Origin: Nageia nagi
Taxonomy: Eukaryota; Pinophyta
Assembly: GCA_050084985.1 (NCBI GenBank)
Contig: JBITNC010000001.1
Location: 74,338,001 to 74,402,000 of the forward strand
DNA length: 64,000 nucleotides
Direction of reading: 5' to 3'
Shown: in pieces, positions 48,441 to 61,649 of the stretch
How the letters are laid out: the number at the start of each line of letters is the position of its first letter
How positions within the stretch are numbered: the first letter of the stretch is position 1
Notes under the pieces: generated by a model
Database searches by the model: none
Seen by the model: the letters and a program-made list of their open reading frames with translations, nothing else
What the model was told of the DNA's origin: nothing
Translations under genes and position numbers: made by a program

Positions 48441-51400
48441 TGTAATGACCCACTCAATTACAATATCAAGACTTTAGCATTATTGAGGATTTGAATTATG
48501 TTATATAATGATAAGTTTTGAATATTGATATGCCTTATTTATGTTGGTTTGATGCTAGTTTTGATATGTTTTGACACAAGTCACAGGTTAAACTAAAATG
48601 GAAAGTGTAGAAAACACCTAAGGAACCAAGGATGAATCGATGAGAGGAATAGAAGGGTAAGATTGAGGAAATGATTGGCATTGGTTTCTTGAAAAAACCT
48701 AATGACCATCATAGATCATATAGTTACATGGTAGAATAATTAATCATGAATGTTGATTTTCATAATGAATGTTTATTTATGGATGTGTGTGGATTGACAA
48801 CTATCCTATAGATTGAGGTGACCATCATAGGTAAGATGTGTGGATGATTTCCTATTGTAAATTTTTGCAATTTAAATTTGAAAAGAGATGGAAAGGAATA
48901 TTTCCATATTTTGAATTCAAATTTTTACTATTAGTTTTTTGTAAATTAATATGAAAATTTAAAATAATAATTGTTAGAAAGGACTAAGGTTACTTTGTGA
49001 TGTTACAAGATAATTAATGGTTAAGAAAATAATTGACTAATGACCCTACTTATTTTTTTTCCTTATGTTAGGTATGGAAAATAGTTGGCACTAATTTGGT
49101 AGTTAATAAAAAAGGTTCCAAAGTATTTAATACCATTGCAATCATCAACAAAGTTAATCAAACCTACCCCAAAAATCATTTAAGAGATGAGGAGACATTC
49201 ATTTGGACATACTTGAACCTCCTTGGCCATAAATCAGAGGGATGGAACATTAGAAAAACAAAACACACATGTATACTATCATTTCATTCTTGTTATTCTC
49301 AAGTTTTGGGTGTAGAGTTACATGAAGAGGAGAAGCCTCTTCTTCTCTCAATCTAGGTGTATTCTTTTGCATTTTATAAAAGTAGTCTTACATGATGTTA
49401 TTTAATATGTTGTATGAATTTTTTTTTTATTGTTGATAGGAGTCTTCTTCCATTTGAAAGGGACATACTAATTGCTTTAATTAATATACTACATGTGGTA
49501 GTGGGCACTTTATATCTTGGAAATAAGAAGAAATTAATAATTATTTTTCAATCACATTGGATTTGAGTACAATGTCTATATTGCTTTATTGGCTGATTAG
49601 ACTACTCCCTATGTACCTCCTTGTCATGTATACTTTTTACTCTAACAAAATAATTTGAGATTTCCATTACTTTCTTAGATTTATAGCTAGTTTTAGAACA
49701 CATTTTGGAGGCCATGTGAAGCATGGTAGGTGAGAATGGAGTGGATATCCATTTCTTTTCCCATGATATACTTATATTGCGTGTAATCTTCTCTAGTTTT
49801 TGGCTTGAAAGAGAAGGCATTCAAAATTCTTTTCTACATTCTCTTGCATACTAAAGATTCCTTAAGGATGACCTCTTCCATCTTTAAGCTTGCATAGCCC
49901 CCTAATGTTCTAAAATTAAGAAGAGAATGATCTCCTTACTCTAGAATTGAGCTGAAACCACCTCTCAAGTGAAAGAAGCACACCTCATAATCTTCACAAC
50001 TCATATTCTTATATAGAGCTGCCATGCTTTACTAGATTATTTTTACCTTGGAATAGAATATTAAATCTTGACCTATTGCTGAGACAAGTTTGCACATTAG
50101 GGATATGCCTCTTGAAAATTAATTCCTTATTATAGTGTAACCATTCCTTCTTTTCAAACTACCACAATGGTACATGAATTTATAAATGTTTCAACATTTT
50201 ATGTTTACTCTTGCATATTGCACTTAACTTAAAAGCTCCAACACCTTTTCAAATAACCCATTTTATGTGTGGCTACTATCTTTTGTATTCCATGAAACTA
50301 GTTGTTAAATGATTCTTAGGGTCTAATTAATCCTTACATATTAAGCATTCATAACCATAATATTCGATGAGAAACCATTTTCAACTACTCTTTTATGGTC
50401 TTTCATACATTCTTTGTGTGCTTGCATGATGGCACATGCTAGAATATGCTAACAAAGGTCTTTGAGTATGGTTTGATAGTAGAAATATTTTTATTTTATT
50501 TTATATAAGAGTCTTATACACTTTGGCCCTTACACTTTACAAGAGTATTCTATTTCATTCTCCCAACATAATCAAGTTGAGACAACATACGATTCCTTAA
50601 TATCTCTATTGTATTAGATAAAATAGTTTTAGGAAACCATGATTTTTTATTTTTATTTTAAATTTTAGATTGATCCAATGGTTTATCTTTTGAGATAAAA
50701 TATATAAAAAGAAGAAGTTTAATTAAAGGTTATTTTTAATAATACAACTCCATCATAATAAATCCAATAAGGATGTTACTTAGTATTAAAATCATTAATA
50801 GTTTGTTAATAGAGATAATGTGATATAAATGATTCCCTTTTAAATAATGAGATAACAATTGTTATAATTGTTAAACAAAAATTTATGAGAGTGTATATTC
50901 AATTGTGATTTTTTTAATAATTGTATTATGAGATTAAGAAATAATATATATATATATAGCATGATAAAATGAATTAAATAAGGTTTATATGTATCAATTT
51001 GTCCCCATTAAGTGACCAAAGAAGGGAGGTAGGTCTAAAGAAGGCCCCTAAAAAAGAACTCTTGAGGTCTGCAAGGATAGTTTGCATGACATTTGATATA
51101 ATTTATATTGTATAATGGTCATATAAAAAAAAGGGTTTTCCTAATCCTCAAAGTATTCACATCCTTAGCACTTGACACAACCCCCTTCAATCCATGGAAG
51201 ATAACTCGAAAGATGAAGATGGAGATTCTACATCAAGAGGTGGAAGATGGATTGAAGAACTCCAAGTTAAGATTTGAAATAGCTACTATATATTTAGTTA
51301 TGTAAAACTTGTAAAGAGACTCTCTTGCAAAGGATAAGGATTGTTCTCATTAATGTATTTAATATCTCCATGTAATAAGTTAATGGAATACAAGATTGAT

Positions 51401-53313
51401 AGAACCTCTTAAAGTTCATTTCATGGATATATGAGATAATTTTCTCTATAGTGCAATCTTTTGAAGTTATTTTTTTAAGTATTAGGAACTATAGTACCAC
51501 ATGAAAATAAGAGGTAAAAACAAGGATATGAATAATAAAGAAGAAAATAAAATCATTTTTAAGTCAAATTTTCTTAAGAAAATTCATTTTGTATCTATGT
51601 TTAGATGAAATGCAAAATTTGATGACACTTTCATTAATAACTATACGTAGTCATATCTATTGTTTAATGTGTTCTTTTGAAGCCTTTTATATGTTAAAAC
51701 AAGAACTATAGCTCCATATTATAGCAAGGGATGATACAAGAACAATGTGAGCAATGATAAAGAATTCTTAAGGTTGTTGCTTTATCAGTTTGACTTATAT
51801 AGGTAGAGTAGATTTTAAATCTTGGATCAACATTAGTATCCTTAGTACCCTTAGAATGCAAGAAACTCATGTATAACCTTGAATTTCTAGTATTAATTTA
51901 ATATTAATGATTGATAACTCTTAGTAATACCATATAAAAAAAAGAGGAATAAAGATAAATCAATTATAAGGATTGTTATTATTAACCCTAAATCCCTTAT
52001 AGATGGGTAATAATTCAATACATTTAGTAAGTAAACCTATTGTCCTTAGGACACACACATATAGTCTTTAATAAAGAAGAAAAGGTTGTTGAATTAAATA
52101 GTAAATCCTAGGGATCCTTGAGTATTAGAAGGGATCAAGATGGGATCAAATGGGATTAGTGAAATAACAATTACCAAATATTTATTTACCATGAAAAAAG
52201 AAAGAGGAAATACTTGGATTTGGTTAGGATCAATATGAGTTGATCAAGTTTTTAATACATGGGTTTAATGGTAGATCCTAACAATGATCTGTAAAAACCC
52301 AATAGATCTAATAATGCCCCAAATGATAGAGAAAATCCTAAAAGAACCAATTCAACCAAATGGGAAACTTTTGAATGTATTTGATAATGAAGATAGTATG
52401 GAATATTTGTTAGTTGAACATCCCTTAGTAAACAACATTCTAAAAGAATATTCCTTGAGGATGGAACACTTTGTGTTGCACTTATTTTATAGTAGTAGCT
52501 GACTTTAGTTTAACTATAGATCCCTTGTGACTTCTTAAACAAGTTGTTTTGAGTATTCTTGCATACAATATGGTATCATTAGGTCATGGATGATTTTATT
52601 TTTTAATCTTACTTAAAATTAATTATACTATACAAACCACTTGATGGTATTATTTTTATACCCATGGTTCCCCAAGATATGGGCATGGGGATGCCAGAAG
52701 ATTCCATGTTGAGCCTAACCAATAGATATGGGTAGCGTAGTGTCTTATATCCTTGATAGGGTATTAGATGAGGATAGTAGTTGATAAAACTATGATTATC
52801 TATTGAAAGTAATTTAGTATTCATACTACTTGCAATTAAGCACATAGGAGTATGATGATTGTTCTATAGGTAATGATATTTCCTATTCATAAGGAGGTTT
52901 ACCTAGGATAAACCATATGCTCCTATGAGTCGAAGGGTTATTATAGGGTGAGGATGTGTAACCTAGTGGATGTACATTCTTATGAGTGATATGGGCCCTA
53001 AGTAAGAAACCACTACACTATGTCTAAAATATATACTACATAGTTTGTGAAGTGGAAATGATGGGGTCATATTTAAGGCATCTCCTCAATGGGATGAGCA
53101 TTATGGAGTGAATGCTAGAAGAGATTTATTCAAGTTTGGATAAGTCAAACTTTATCAAATCTTGCCATATGGGTGTTGACTAGCGAGTAGCATTAATAAG
53201 CTTATATGGATTGCCTAAATATATTCCTAGATCATTTTGGTGTTTAAATTATTAAAAAAAATTAGATCTAAAATTTAGGATTTTGGATGTTTAGAATAAG
53301 AGGATGCATTACA
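48441..53313 (+). repeat. Element A 3' LTR, uninterrupted
   Basis: 4873 bp, TGTAATGACCC to ggatgcattaca. It is the reference for placing the insertions in the 5' LTR. The TATA place (49228) has decayed to CATAAATC. About 100 bp are missing at about 52505 compared with the 5' LTR and A2. ORFs 49096-49356, 51108-51305 and 52284-52502 (plus) and 49602-49820, 52609-52845 (minus) are chance frames in LTR sequence. Confidence 0.92.
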
Positions 53314-53318
53314 TAAAC
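53314..53318. repeat. Target-site duplication TAAAC, right side of element A
   Basis: Matches 1141-1145; see there. Confidence 0.75.
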
Positions 53319-54071
53319 ACTAGCTAGAACTTTCCCATTGGAAATTCCATTAAAAGGAGGGAATTAATGCTGATAGGAATTGTCTAATGTACATGCACCT
53401 CTATATCACTAATTATGTATCCTCCTATTGAAAGAATAATTATATGAGTAACTCAATCTTTAAATATAACTGATTCTACCTTTTTAGATTTGATCAAAAC
53501 ACTTGTTAAGGGATAAGTTTTAGGAAAGTAATAAAAAATCAAGTAAATGGAAAGCAACATAAAAGGATTGTGTATAATAAAAAAATAAATGTTAAATACC
53601 AACCCAACCATCCATTATAATAGGTTTATGCCAATTAAAACATCCAAACTAATAGCCACCAAGATAATAAATGGCATTCTAAGAAACTAAAACTCAAATG
53701 AATGCTTTATAGATACAAATTAATTACAGACTTAATTCAATATCTATCAAGTGCAACCAATCATATTACATAATAGTTTAAGAATAATATGAATCAAATC
53801 ATAATTGAATGATCAAGAAACTTGATTCATTAAGAATTGATAGAAAGCACAAGTTACATAACAAGGGGCTAACATCTATATTTTCCAACCTTTTTTACAT
53901 CTATCAAGGTAATATATATATAGCATGATCATAAAAACTATCTTATAATAGAAATAAATAACTAATTCATATGATATCATATTTTATAATTAACAATAAT
54001 TATCATCAACTACAAGGAATCTAATAGTAATCATTACAAAATCTAACTATTATTTTCTTTCCAACTAATAT
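53319..54071. other. Unassigned AT-rich sequence
   Basis: Before A inserted this joined position 1145. I see no ORF above 60 aa, no LTR edge and no similarity to the other elements. A near-perfect short inverted repeat (aatgatcaagaaacttgattcatt) lies at about 53809. Confidence 0.5.
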
Positions 54072-54893
54072 TGTCACACCCAAAAAGTAACCCTACATGC
54101 AAACAAGATAAGATATGTTACAACCAAGAAACTTCTTTATTTCTCTTTAGTGTATACCTCAAAATAATTACAAATAATGAATCCATTTTTATCCATTGCC
54201 TTGTATAAAGGGCATTTTACACAAGAATGATAAAGACCCTCTTAGGCATAATTTTGATGTCTACAATCTTGAAATATTATCTTTACAAATCTATGAGAAA
54301 TCTAGGTTTATTTATCTTCTTCAATTCTTCAAGTTCAACTATTCCACACCTATTATCCCTATGTATATGCAAATAATAAAGTCATCAAACATACCTATCC
54401 ATACCATAAAAGTAGTATAAAACTAACATAAATAAGCATATGAAAAATGAAATAGGAATGTGTCTAACTTAGTAAAAACCTATATCCATTTTGATAGAGT
54501 ATTCTTGATTTCAAATTTGATCTCTTGCTAAATAGATGAAGGATTTATTTATAGTTTTTAGAAACAAGAAAAGCTTCCACTTTTGGATATAAAAATTTGG
54601 ATAGAAAAGCCTACCTAGCTTTATCATAGTTGTCATCCAAAGTAGGGATGCATAGGATGGATGATGATTCATCCATAATCCTTTCTTTTTTTACCAATAT
54701 GCTTCAAACATTTCCATTTTTATTTTGATTTTTCCAAATTTAGAGTCATCAATGTCTACATACCAAATACCAATGATTGATATAAGTTGCTAATGTTTAG
54801 GTGTTAGACGTTGGTGTTTGGAATACTATAATAAGATTTTTAATTTAATTTAAATTTTCATTCTTCTTTCTTCTATCAAAAGAAGGATCTTTT
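54072..54893 (-). repeat. LTR of the C/D type, minus strand, right end truncated
   Basis: Read on the minus strand, 54888 downward matches the start of the C LTR ('ccttcttttgat', then spaced 'cctaaacattagcaac', 'caatcattggtattt'), and 'gataaagctaggtaggctttt' matches 'gataaggctagatgtgctttt' of C (12107). Its far end, tgtcacacccaaaaagtaacc at 54072 on the plus strand, matches the reversed end of the D LTR. No internal region adjoins, so it is solo or truncated. The first bases of the LTR are missing at the junction with A2. The ORF 54196-54420 is chance. Confidence 0.7.
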
Positions 54894-55250
54894 TATACAC
54901 AGATGCTTTGCTAGAAGGTTCAGGTGGTGTGTTATCCCAAAATGGAAATCCAATAACATATGAATCTAAAAAAATGAAAACACATGAGTTGAAATATACA
55001 ACTCATGATCTTGAGTTGGAAGTAGTTTTCTATGCACTAAGAATGTGGAGGCACCATATTTTAGGAAAACCTTTCAAACTTGAAATAAATCATCAAATTT
55101 TGAAGTACATTTTCACTCAATTGGATATAAATGCTAGGCAAAGGTGATAGATGGAATTCTTAGCTGAATATGATTTTGGCATTGAGTACATCAAAGGAAA
55201 AGAAAATAGAGTGAAAGATACTCTAAGTCATAGATGACATGTAAATGCCA
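54894..55250 (+). pseudogene. RNase H fragment of A2
   Basis: Starts abruptly in 'YTDALLEGSGGVLSQNG' (the first catalytic Asp is present). ORF 54908-55147 continues 'TYESKKMKTHELKYTTHDLE' and 'LRMWRHHILGKPFKLEINHQ'. RT and the 5' half of pol are absent to the left. Confidence 0.85.
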
Positions 55251-55259
55251 TGATAATAA

Positions 55260-56300
55260 GTCAATTTGACTTGCTTGATCAAGTGAAAGTTTTGCAACAA
55301 AAAGATCTATATTACAGATCCATCTAAGAATTGATAAGGAAATGTACCCTATCATCTCAAAATTTCATTAAAAAGATGGAAATTTTTATTTCAAGGATAG
55401 ATTAATCATTTTAGAGAAGGAAAATTTGAGAAATTTAATCATGCAAGAAGCTTATCATCCCCAGTATGCAACACATCTAAGAGGTATGAATAAGAGAGAA
55501 GACTTGAAATAGAGATTTTATTGGGATGGAATGAAAAAGGAAATAGCATAATTTGTGGAAAGATACCTTTAATATCAAAAATATAAGGCAAAACATCAGT
55601 ATCTAGGTTGATACTTATATCTTCATGATGTTTCTACACAAAAATGACAAGTGATTTCAATGAATTTTATTATCGATTTACCAAAAATCAAATTCCATCA
55701 TGACTCAATCTTGGTAGTGGTTGATTGATGATGGTGGCATATTTATACCTAGTAATACCATTGATGATTCCTCTATAGTAGCAAATAAGTTTTCCCATGA
55801 AATCTTCAGATTATATAGATTTCCTAAGGTGATCATCTCAGATAGAGATTCTAAGTTCACCTCCATTTTGGAAATCATTACATAAGGCATTGGGAATAAA
55901 ATTGAATATAAGTTCAATATATCATCCCAAGATAGATGTATAGACTAAATGAGTAAACAAATTCCTTGAGGACATACTCAAAAATGTATTACATGGAGCA
56001 AAATACTAAATAGGAGGATTACCTCTACTTAGTTGAATTTGCTTTTAATAATGGATATCATTCATCTTTAGGATTGGATCTTTTTGAGCCTATATATGGA
56101 AAGAGATGTAGGAATCCTTTATCTTGGAATAAAATGGAGAATCAAATGATGATCTAGCTTGAGATGTTAGAGAAAATGGAGGAACAATTGAAGTCCTTTC
56201 GATACAAGTTGAAGGAAGCTATTGATCAATAAAAGAGTTATGTCGATCTCAAGAGAAATCCTCAAGAATTTATTGTGGGTGATAAGGTATTATTATAAGT
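55260..56300 (+). pseudogene. Integrase of A2
   Basis: Zinc finger remnant at about 55450-55590. 'VISMNFIIDLPKIKF' at 55651-55695 again shows Asn (55663-55665) for the first catalytic Asp, as in A. 'IISDRDSKFTS' is at about 55830 and 'FAFNNGYHSSLGLDLFEPIY' at about 56037. The minus ORF 55705-55917 is a shadow. Confidence 0.88.
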
Positions 56301-56369
56301 TTGACCCATGAAAGTGTCATAAATTCAACTAAATTGGATCTATGATTTGTTGGTCTTTTTGAAATTATT

Positions 56370-56665
56370 AAAAACAAGATTCCAATTGCCTACAAACTTG
56401 CTTTACCACCAAATTTATCAGAAATACATGATATCTTTCATGTCTCTTTGTTGAGAAAGTATGTTGTTGATCCCTCTCATGTGTTGGATTTTTTGAAATA
56501 TGTCATACTCTTAGGTTATTGAAGTTCTCCCTATTAAAATTTAAACTTTTAGAACTAAGAAACTAAGAAATCATGAGATTAATGAGTGTTTAGTGCAATG
56601 GGATAAGTATTCTTAATCATATTCCACTTGAAAATATGAATCCACTATGAGAAGATAATTTCCCT
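56370..56665 (+). pseudogene. Integrase tail and chromodomain of A2
   Basis: 'HDIFHVSLLRKYVVDPSHVL' at about 56428, then, after small frame changes, 'KLRNHEINECLVQWDKYS' at about 56559-56612. Broken but clearly homologous to 48083-48331. Confidence 0.8.
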
Positions 56666-56751
56666 ATTTGTTTTGCTTGATTATGTGAAACATTATCAAT
56701 AGTTTATGATTATATTGTAATTGTATTTAAGAACACAAGGGACTGCATTAC

Positions 56752-56767
56752 TTTTAAGGGGGTAGTA
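56752..56767 (+). other. Polypurine tract of A2
   Basis: cttttaagggggtagta directly before the LTR, better preserved than in A. Confidence 0.8.
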
Positions 56768-59700
56768 TGTAATGACCCACCCAATTGCACTATTAAGACT
56801 CAAGTACCATCAAGGATAATAATGAGATTTAATTTAAATTAATCTATGTGATGATGAGTTTTGAATATTTTCTTTGATATGTTTTGACATAGGTCATAGG
56901 TTAAACCAATATGGAAAGTGTGGAAAAGATCCAAGGAACCAAGGGTGAATTGGTTATAAGAATAGAAGGGTAAGAGTGAAGAAATGATTAGGCTTAGTTC
57001 ATTGATAAACCCTAATGACCATCGTAGATCATGTAGCTACATGGTAGAATAATTAATCATGAATATTAATTTTCATGATGAATGTGTGTTTATGAATGTG
57101 TGTGGATTAACAATTTATCATGCAAAATGAGGAGACCATCATAAGTAAGATGTGTGATTGATTTCTTGTTGTAAACTTTTACAATTTAAATTCAAAAAAG
57201 GAGGATAAAGAATATTCTCTTCCTTTGAACTCAAATTTTTACTTATAGTTATTAGTAAATTAAAGTGAAAAAAAAAATGTTAGAAAGGACTAAGGTCACC
57301 TTGTGATATTACAAGATATTTTATTGTTATGAAAATGATTGAGAAATGATCCTACTTATTTTTGTTTCCTTGTGTTAGGTATGGAAAATAGTTGGTACTA
57401 ATTTTTATGTTAATAAAAAAGGGTCCAAAGTATTAAATGCCATTACAATCATCAATAACTTTAATCAAACCTACCCCAAAAATTATTAAAGGAATGAGGA
57501 GACATTCATTTGGACACATTTGAACCTCCTTGGTTATAAATAGGAGGGTGAAACATTAAAAAAAAACCTATCTCTTATTATTTCATTCTTATTATTCTCA
57601 AGTTTAGGTAGTCTTATTTTGAGATTATTTAATGAGTTATATAAAAGTATTATTTGATAAAGGTTCATGGAATTTAATGTTGATATAAGTATTATACTAT
57701 TTTAAGGGACATATTATTTATTTTGTTTGACATAATGCATGTGAAGGTTGGTACCTTGTCTTTTCCTTAAAAAGTAAAGGAGTGGGATTTTATTATTTTT
57801 CCTTTATTTAAATCTAATGGTGGAGATTTATGAGTATAATTGTATTAAGTATATTGTGATATTATTGGTAATACTAGTCAAATAATTCTTAACATGAAAT
57901 TGGTCATTGAAGCCTATGCCTTGGATGAAAATCCCCAAGTATTTCCTTTTCTTTTTACTTCGCTACCTTGCATTCCTATTTCCATGGAATGGTAATCTTG
58001 GAAAAATATACTTAGGCTCCATAAAATGTTTCTCCCATGTGTAGCTATTTTAGCATTCACTATTAGAATATTTGATAGGAATTTTTTTTTTCTACTCGCT
58101 AATTAGTCTCATACCTTATTTCCAAGATCACACATTGTTACATGTTGTAAAGGATTTAGAGTTTGGTGCTTATTTTCTTAACACCCTTTTAGATAATCCA
58201 CTCTCTGTGTAATCTACCATCATTACATTCCATGAAACTCATTTTAGTTTTCCTAGTGTTAGATAATTTTTGAGGTTTGTGTATTCTTTATGTTGTGCAT
58301 ATCAATCATTCACAACCATATTATTTGATTTGAAATCATTTTCAACTACACTTTGATGGATCACCAAATTTTCTATAGATCCCATGATAGCATATATAGG
58401 AAAAATGTTGACTAAAGATTCAAAATTTGATTTTACATGTATGCACCCTTTCACATTCCCATTATTTTGCTTCATATCTTGATATCATTGAAATCCATAA
58501 GTAAGGTTAGCAAAATATTATGATAAAAAAATTCCCAAACCTCATGTATTCCCTACCCATTTATTTGAAGAGAAACCATTTTGATTATGTTTTGATGGAT
58601 CTCAACATATCCTCAAACTCACATGGTTACTCTTGCTGAGAGAATGCTGAAAAAGGTTATAGAGTTGGAATTTAAACCTGATGTTGTTTGCAACAAAGAC
58701 TCCATTATTGAAGTAGTTTGACAAGAATCTCCATAAATTCATACCATATATCCTTCCATTGGAATATGATACTAGGTATGAAGTCATCTAATTTTGTTAT
58801 CTAAATTATGATATGAATGCTAGTTTGTTTTTTTCCACTTATTGCATAGACTTAAAATGGTTCTATGGCGTATTTATCAATATATTTTATTGAATCAATT
58901 TCATCGTCCTTCAAACTACAATTATCTTTTTACAATGAGACTCTTTCTCAATACATATAGGAGAACCTTGATTAATCTATGGTGAACGATTTGTGTGCTT
59001 TCCAATAAAGAATAGCATTATAACATTAGGGATAATGTTAAATATGTCACATATTTTTTTTCTTCTCATTATAGAAATCCTTATGGATTACCACTACCTT
59101 CTATATTAAATATGATTCTGAATAACCACTAAAATATAAAGTCTCATATGAAACCACTTTAGTCAATGTTTTCCAAAGATTTGATTAAGTACTAATATAT
59201 GGCAGCTAGATTTAAGATTTTTTTTTTATACAACATTAATAAGGTGAATTTGATATGAATTAAATTAAGAAAAGTTCTTAAGGTAAAAAGGGTTAAATCT
59301 CAATTAAATTAGGTGCCATGTATTCTTGAAAAAAATAATATATAGAGATATTTAATAGATATTTTCAATAATTGTTATACATAATACCTTAGTAAACATC
59401 TTTGATAATAGTGTAGTTATTATATTTTATTACAATAAATAGTGTGTGAAATTTATTTGATGAAATATTATTTAATTATTAATGTGTTCTTAGTATCATT
59501 AGAATATAATCAAAGCATGATAAATGAATACTATTCAATTGTACCTCACAACCAAGGAAAGAAGAAAGCATTAAATTCTCTCAAGGTCCACTAAAAAGGG
59601 GTGAAAAGAATGTAGTTATCATTATTTGCATTAAGGTCATAGATTTTACAAAAGGGTTATCTTGATCCTCAAACTCTATACCATATCTATTACTCAATTC

Positions 59701-61524
59701 AATCCATGTTGATCCTTAGAGAGAAGCTCAATAAAATATGATGAAGACTTGACAAAAATGTATCGAAGATGGAAGGAGGTATTTTTACAATGAGGTGAAG
59801 ATGTCTTAATGAACAATTTATTATAGCATGACTTGTAAATAGAAACTATATATACTTTAATGAAGTTACACTCCTATTTATATCCTAATATCATTTATAA
59901 ATTTTATTTCCCTTATATTAACTTATGTTTGTAATAGTTAATGAAAGGTAGTTTCATGAAGTTTCATTAATGGAAAAATGGTTTTATGAGATGCTTTAGT
60001 TGAGACTCTATAATTAATAATTATATGTATCTTATTAATTCAATGATTCTTACCCCTTACTTTGCTCAAAATTAATGGATGCTTGTTGCAATTGAAAAGG
60101 GTAACAATACCATCAAGTTCTCATGACATTTAATATGAAATAAATATAGTATGTGGCTATAACAAGATCATATGATTTAAAAAAAATAAAAATAAAATAA
60201 AAATATATTACAAATATATCTAGATTTAGAATATTGATAAGGCCAATAACCCTAATAAACCCTAATAGATTGAAAAAAGATCCCAACTTAGAATTATGGT
60301 TCTAAATTGAGATTTGGAATAAATTAGGAAATGTTAGGGATCCTTGAGATAAAAAATTGAACTAATGGAATAGTTTTAAATCTTATGGGAACACTTAAGA
60401 ACACTTTGATTATCAAATAAGGTAAAAGGATTGATACAAAATAAAAGCTAGAAAGGAAAACCCTAAGGAACTAAGGTGACCAAAAAGAGACTTTTGGACA
60501 GATTTTGTAATGAAATAAAATGACCTAGAATATTCATTAGTTGAACCTTCCTTGTTAAATGATGTTCTAAAAGAATATTCCTTGAGCATATATGACTTTG
60601 AACCACACTTTGTTTATAGCATTAGCTAACTTTAGTGTCATATCAAGGCACATTACCAAATAATAGTATGAGAGCTTTTATAAAGTGTTATTAATTATGT
60701 AATACCATGTGTATGGGATAATTGTAAATCTACAAATCTCTTGTGGCTTTATAAATAAGTTATTTTGAGTCTTCTTGCATATTATATGATATTGTTAGGT
60801 AATGTGTGCTTTTTACTTTATAACCTTGCTTAAAATTAATTAAACTATACAAACCACTCAAGGGTATGATTTTGATGTCATGGCTCCCCAAGATATGGGC
60901 ATAAGGATGCCAGATTCTATGTTGATCCTAGTTGATAGATATAGGTAGGTTAGTGTCTCATATCTCATCAGGGTATCAAATGAGAAAAACCATTGATAAA
61001 ACTATGGTTACTGGGTGAAGGCAATTTAGTAGTTATACTACTTGTAGTTAAGAACATAGGAGTATGATGAATATTCCATAGGTGATGATGCTTCCCACAG
61101 ATAAGGAAGTTTTCCTAGGATAAATTATCTTCTCTTATGAGTAAGAGGCTTATCATTAGGTGAGGATGTGTAACCTAATGGATGTACATTCTCTAGGGTG
61201 ATATGCACCTTGAGAAAGAAACCACTATACTATATCCAAAATATCTATTGCATAGTTTGTGAAGTGAAAATGGTGGGGTCATATTTAAGGTGTATCCTTA
61301 ATGGGATGAGCATTATGGAGTGAACACTAGAAGATATTTAAATAAGGTTTGATAATATGGTCTTTATGCAATCTTACCATGTGGGTGCTAACTAGCTATC
61401 ACCATTGACAAGCTCATGCGGATCATCTGAATCCACTCCTAGATCTTTCAAGTGCTTAAGCTAAATAAAAAAATAGTTCTAAAATTTAGGATTTTGGATG
61501 TATAGAATAAGACATTGTGTTATA
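56768..61524 (+). repeat. Complete LTR of A2 (4757 bp)
   Basis: TGTAATGACCC at the left and ...gacattgtgttata at the right, directly before the primer-binding site. The outer parts (56768-57600 and about 60240-61524) match A well; 57700-60200 is only patchily similar. TATA box TATAAATA at 57535-57542. The minus ORF 58602-58787 is chance. Confidence 0.88.
57535..57542 (+). promoter_or_regulatory. TATA box of the A2 LTR
   Basis: TATAAATA in 'ggttataaataggagg', at the same depth in the LTR as in A (1937). Confidence 0.55.
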
Positions 61525-61525
61525 T

Positions 61526-61537
61526 TGGTATCAAAGC
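61526..61537 (+). other. Primer-binding site of A2, initiator-methionine tRNA type
   Basis: TGGTATCAAAGC differs by one base from TGGTATCAGAGC, the standard complement of the plant initiator Met tRNA 3' end used by chromoviruses. It fixes the LTR end. Confidence 0.88.
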
Positions 61538-61649
61538 ATCAAGTTCAAACCCTTGGGCCTATGGTCCATGATTCTTTTCCTGTAAGAGTTTAGAAAGTTA
61601 AGATGAGCATTCTTAAGCCTAATAATAAAACCGTTTGGTGGAATTAGAT

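Larger units (their letters stand above)
1146..53313 (+). mobile_element. Element A: chromovirus-type Ty3/gypsy retrotransposon, split by nested insertions
   Basis: The original element comes to about 14.4 kb once the three insertions in its 5' LTR are discounted: about 4.9 kb LTR, 4.65 kb interior and 4.87 kb LTR. The order gag, protease, RT, RNase H, integrase, chromodomain is that of plant chromoviruses; the long LTRs and C-terminal chromodomain suggest the Tekay/Del branch (inference). Each insertion can be placed by comparison with the uninterrupted 3' LTR at 48441-53313. All genes carry stops, the primer-binding site is deleted, and the first integrase aspartate is asparagine, so the copy is dead. 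Confidence 0.88.

Noticed and set aside
49096-49356. 86-aa ORF in the A 3' LTR, partly mirrored at 1832-2062 on the other strand
   Set aside because: It lies across the LTR promoter region, and the other LTR copies do not keep it open.
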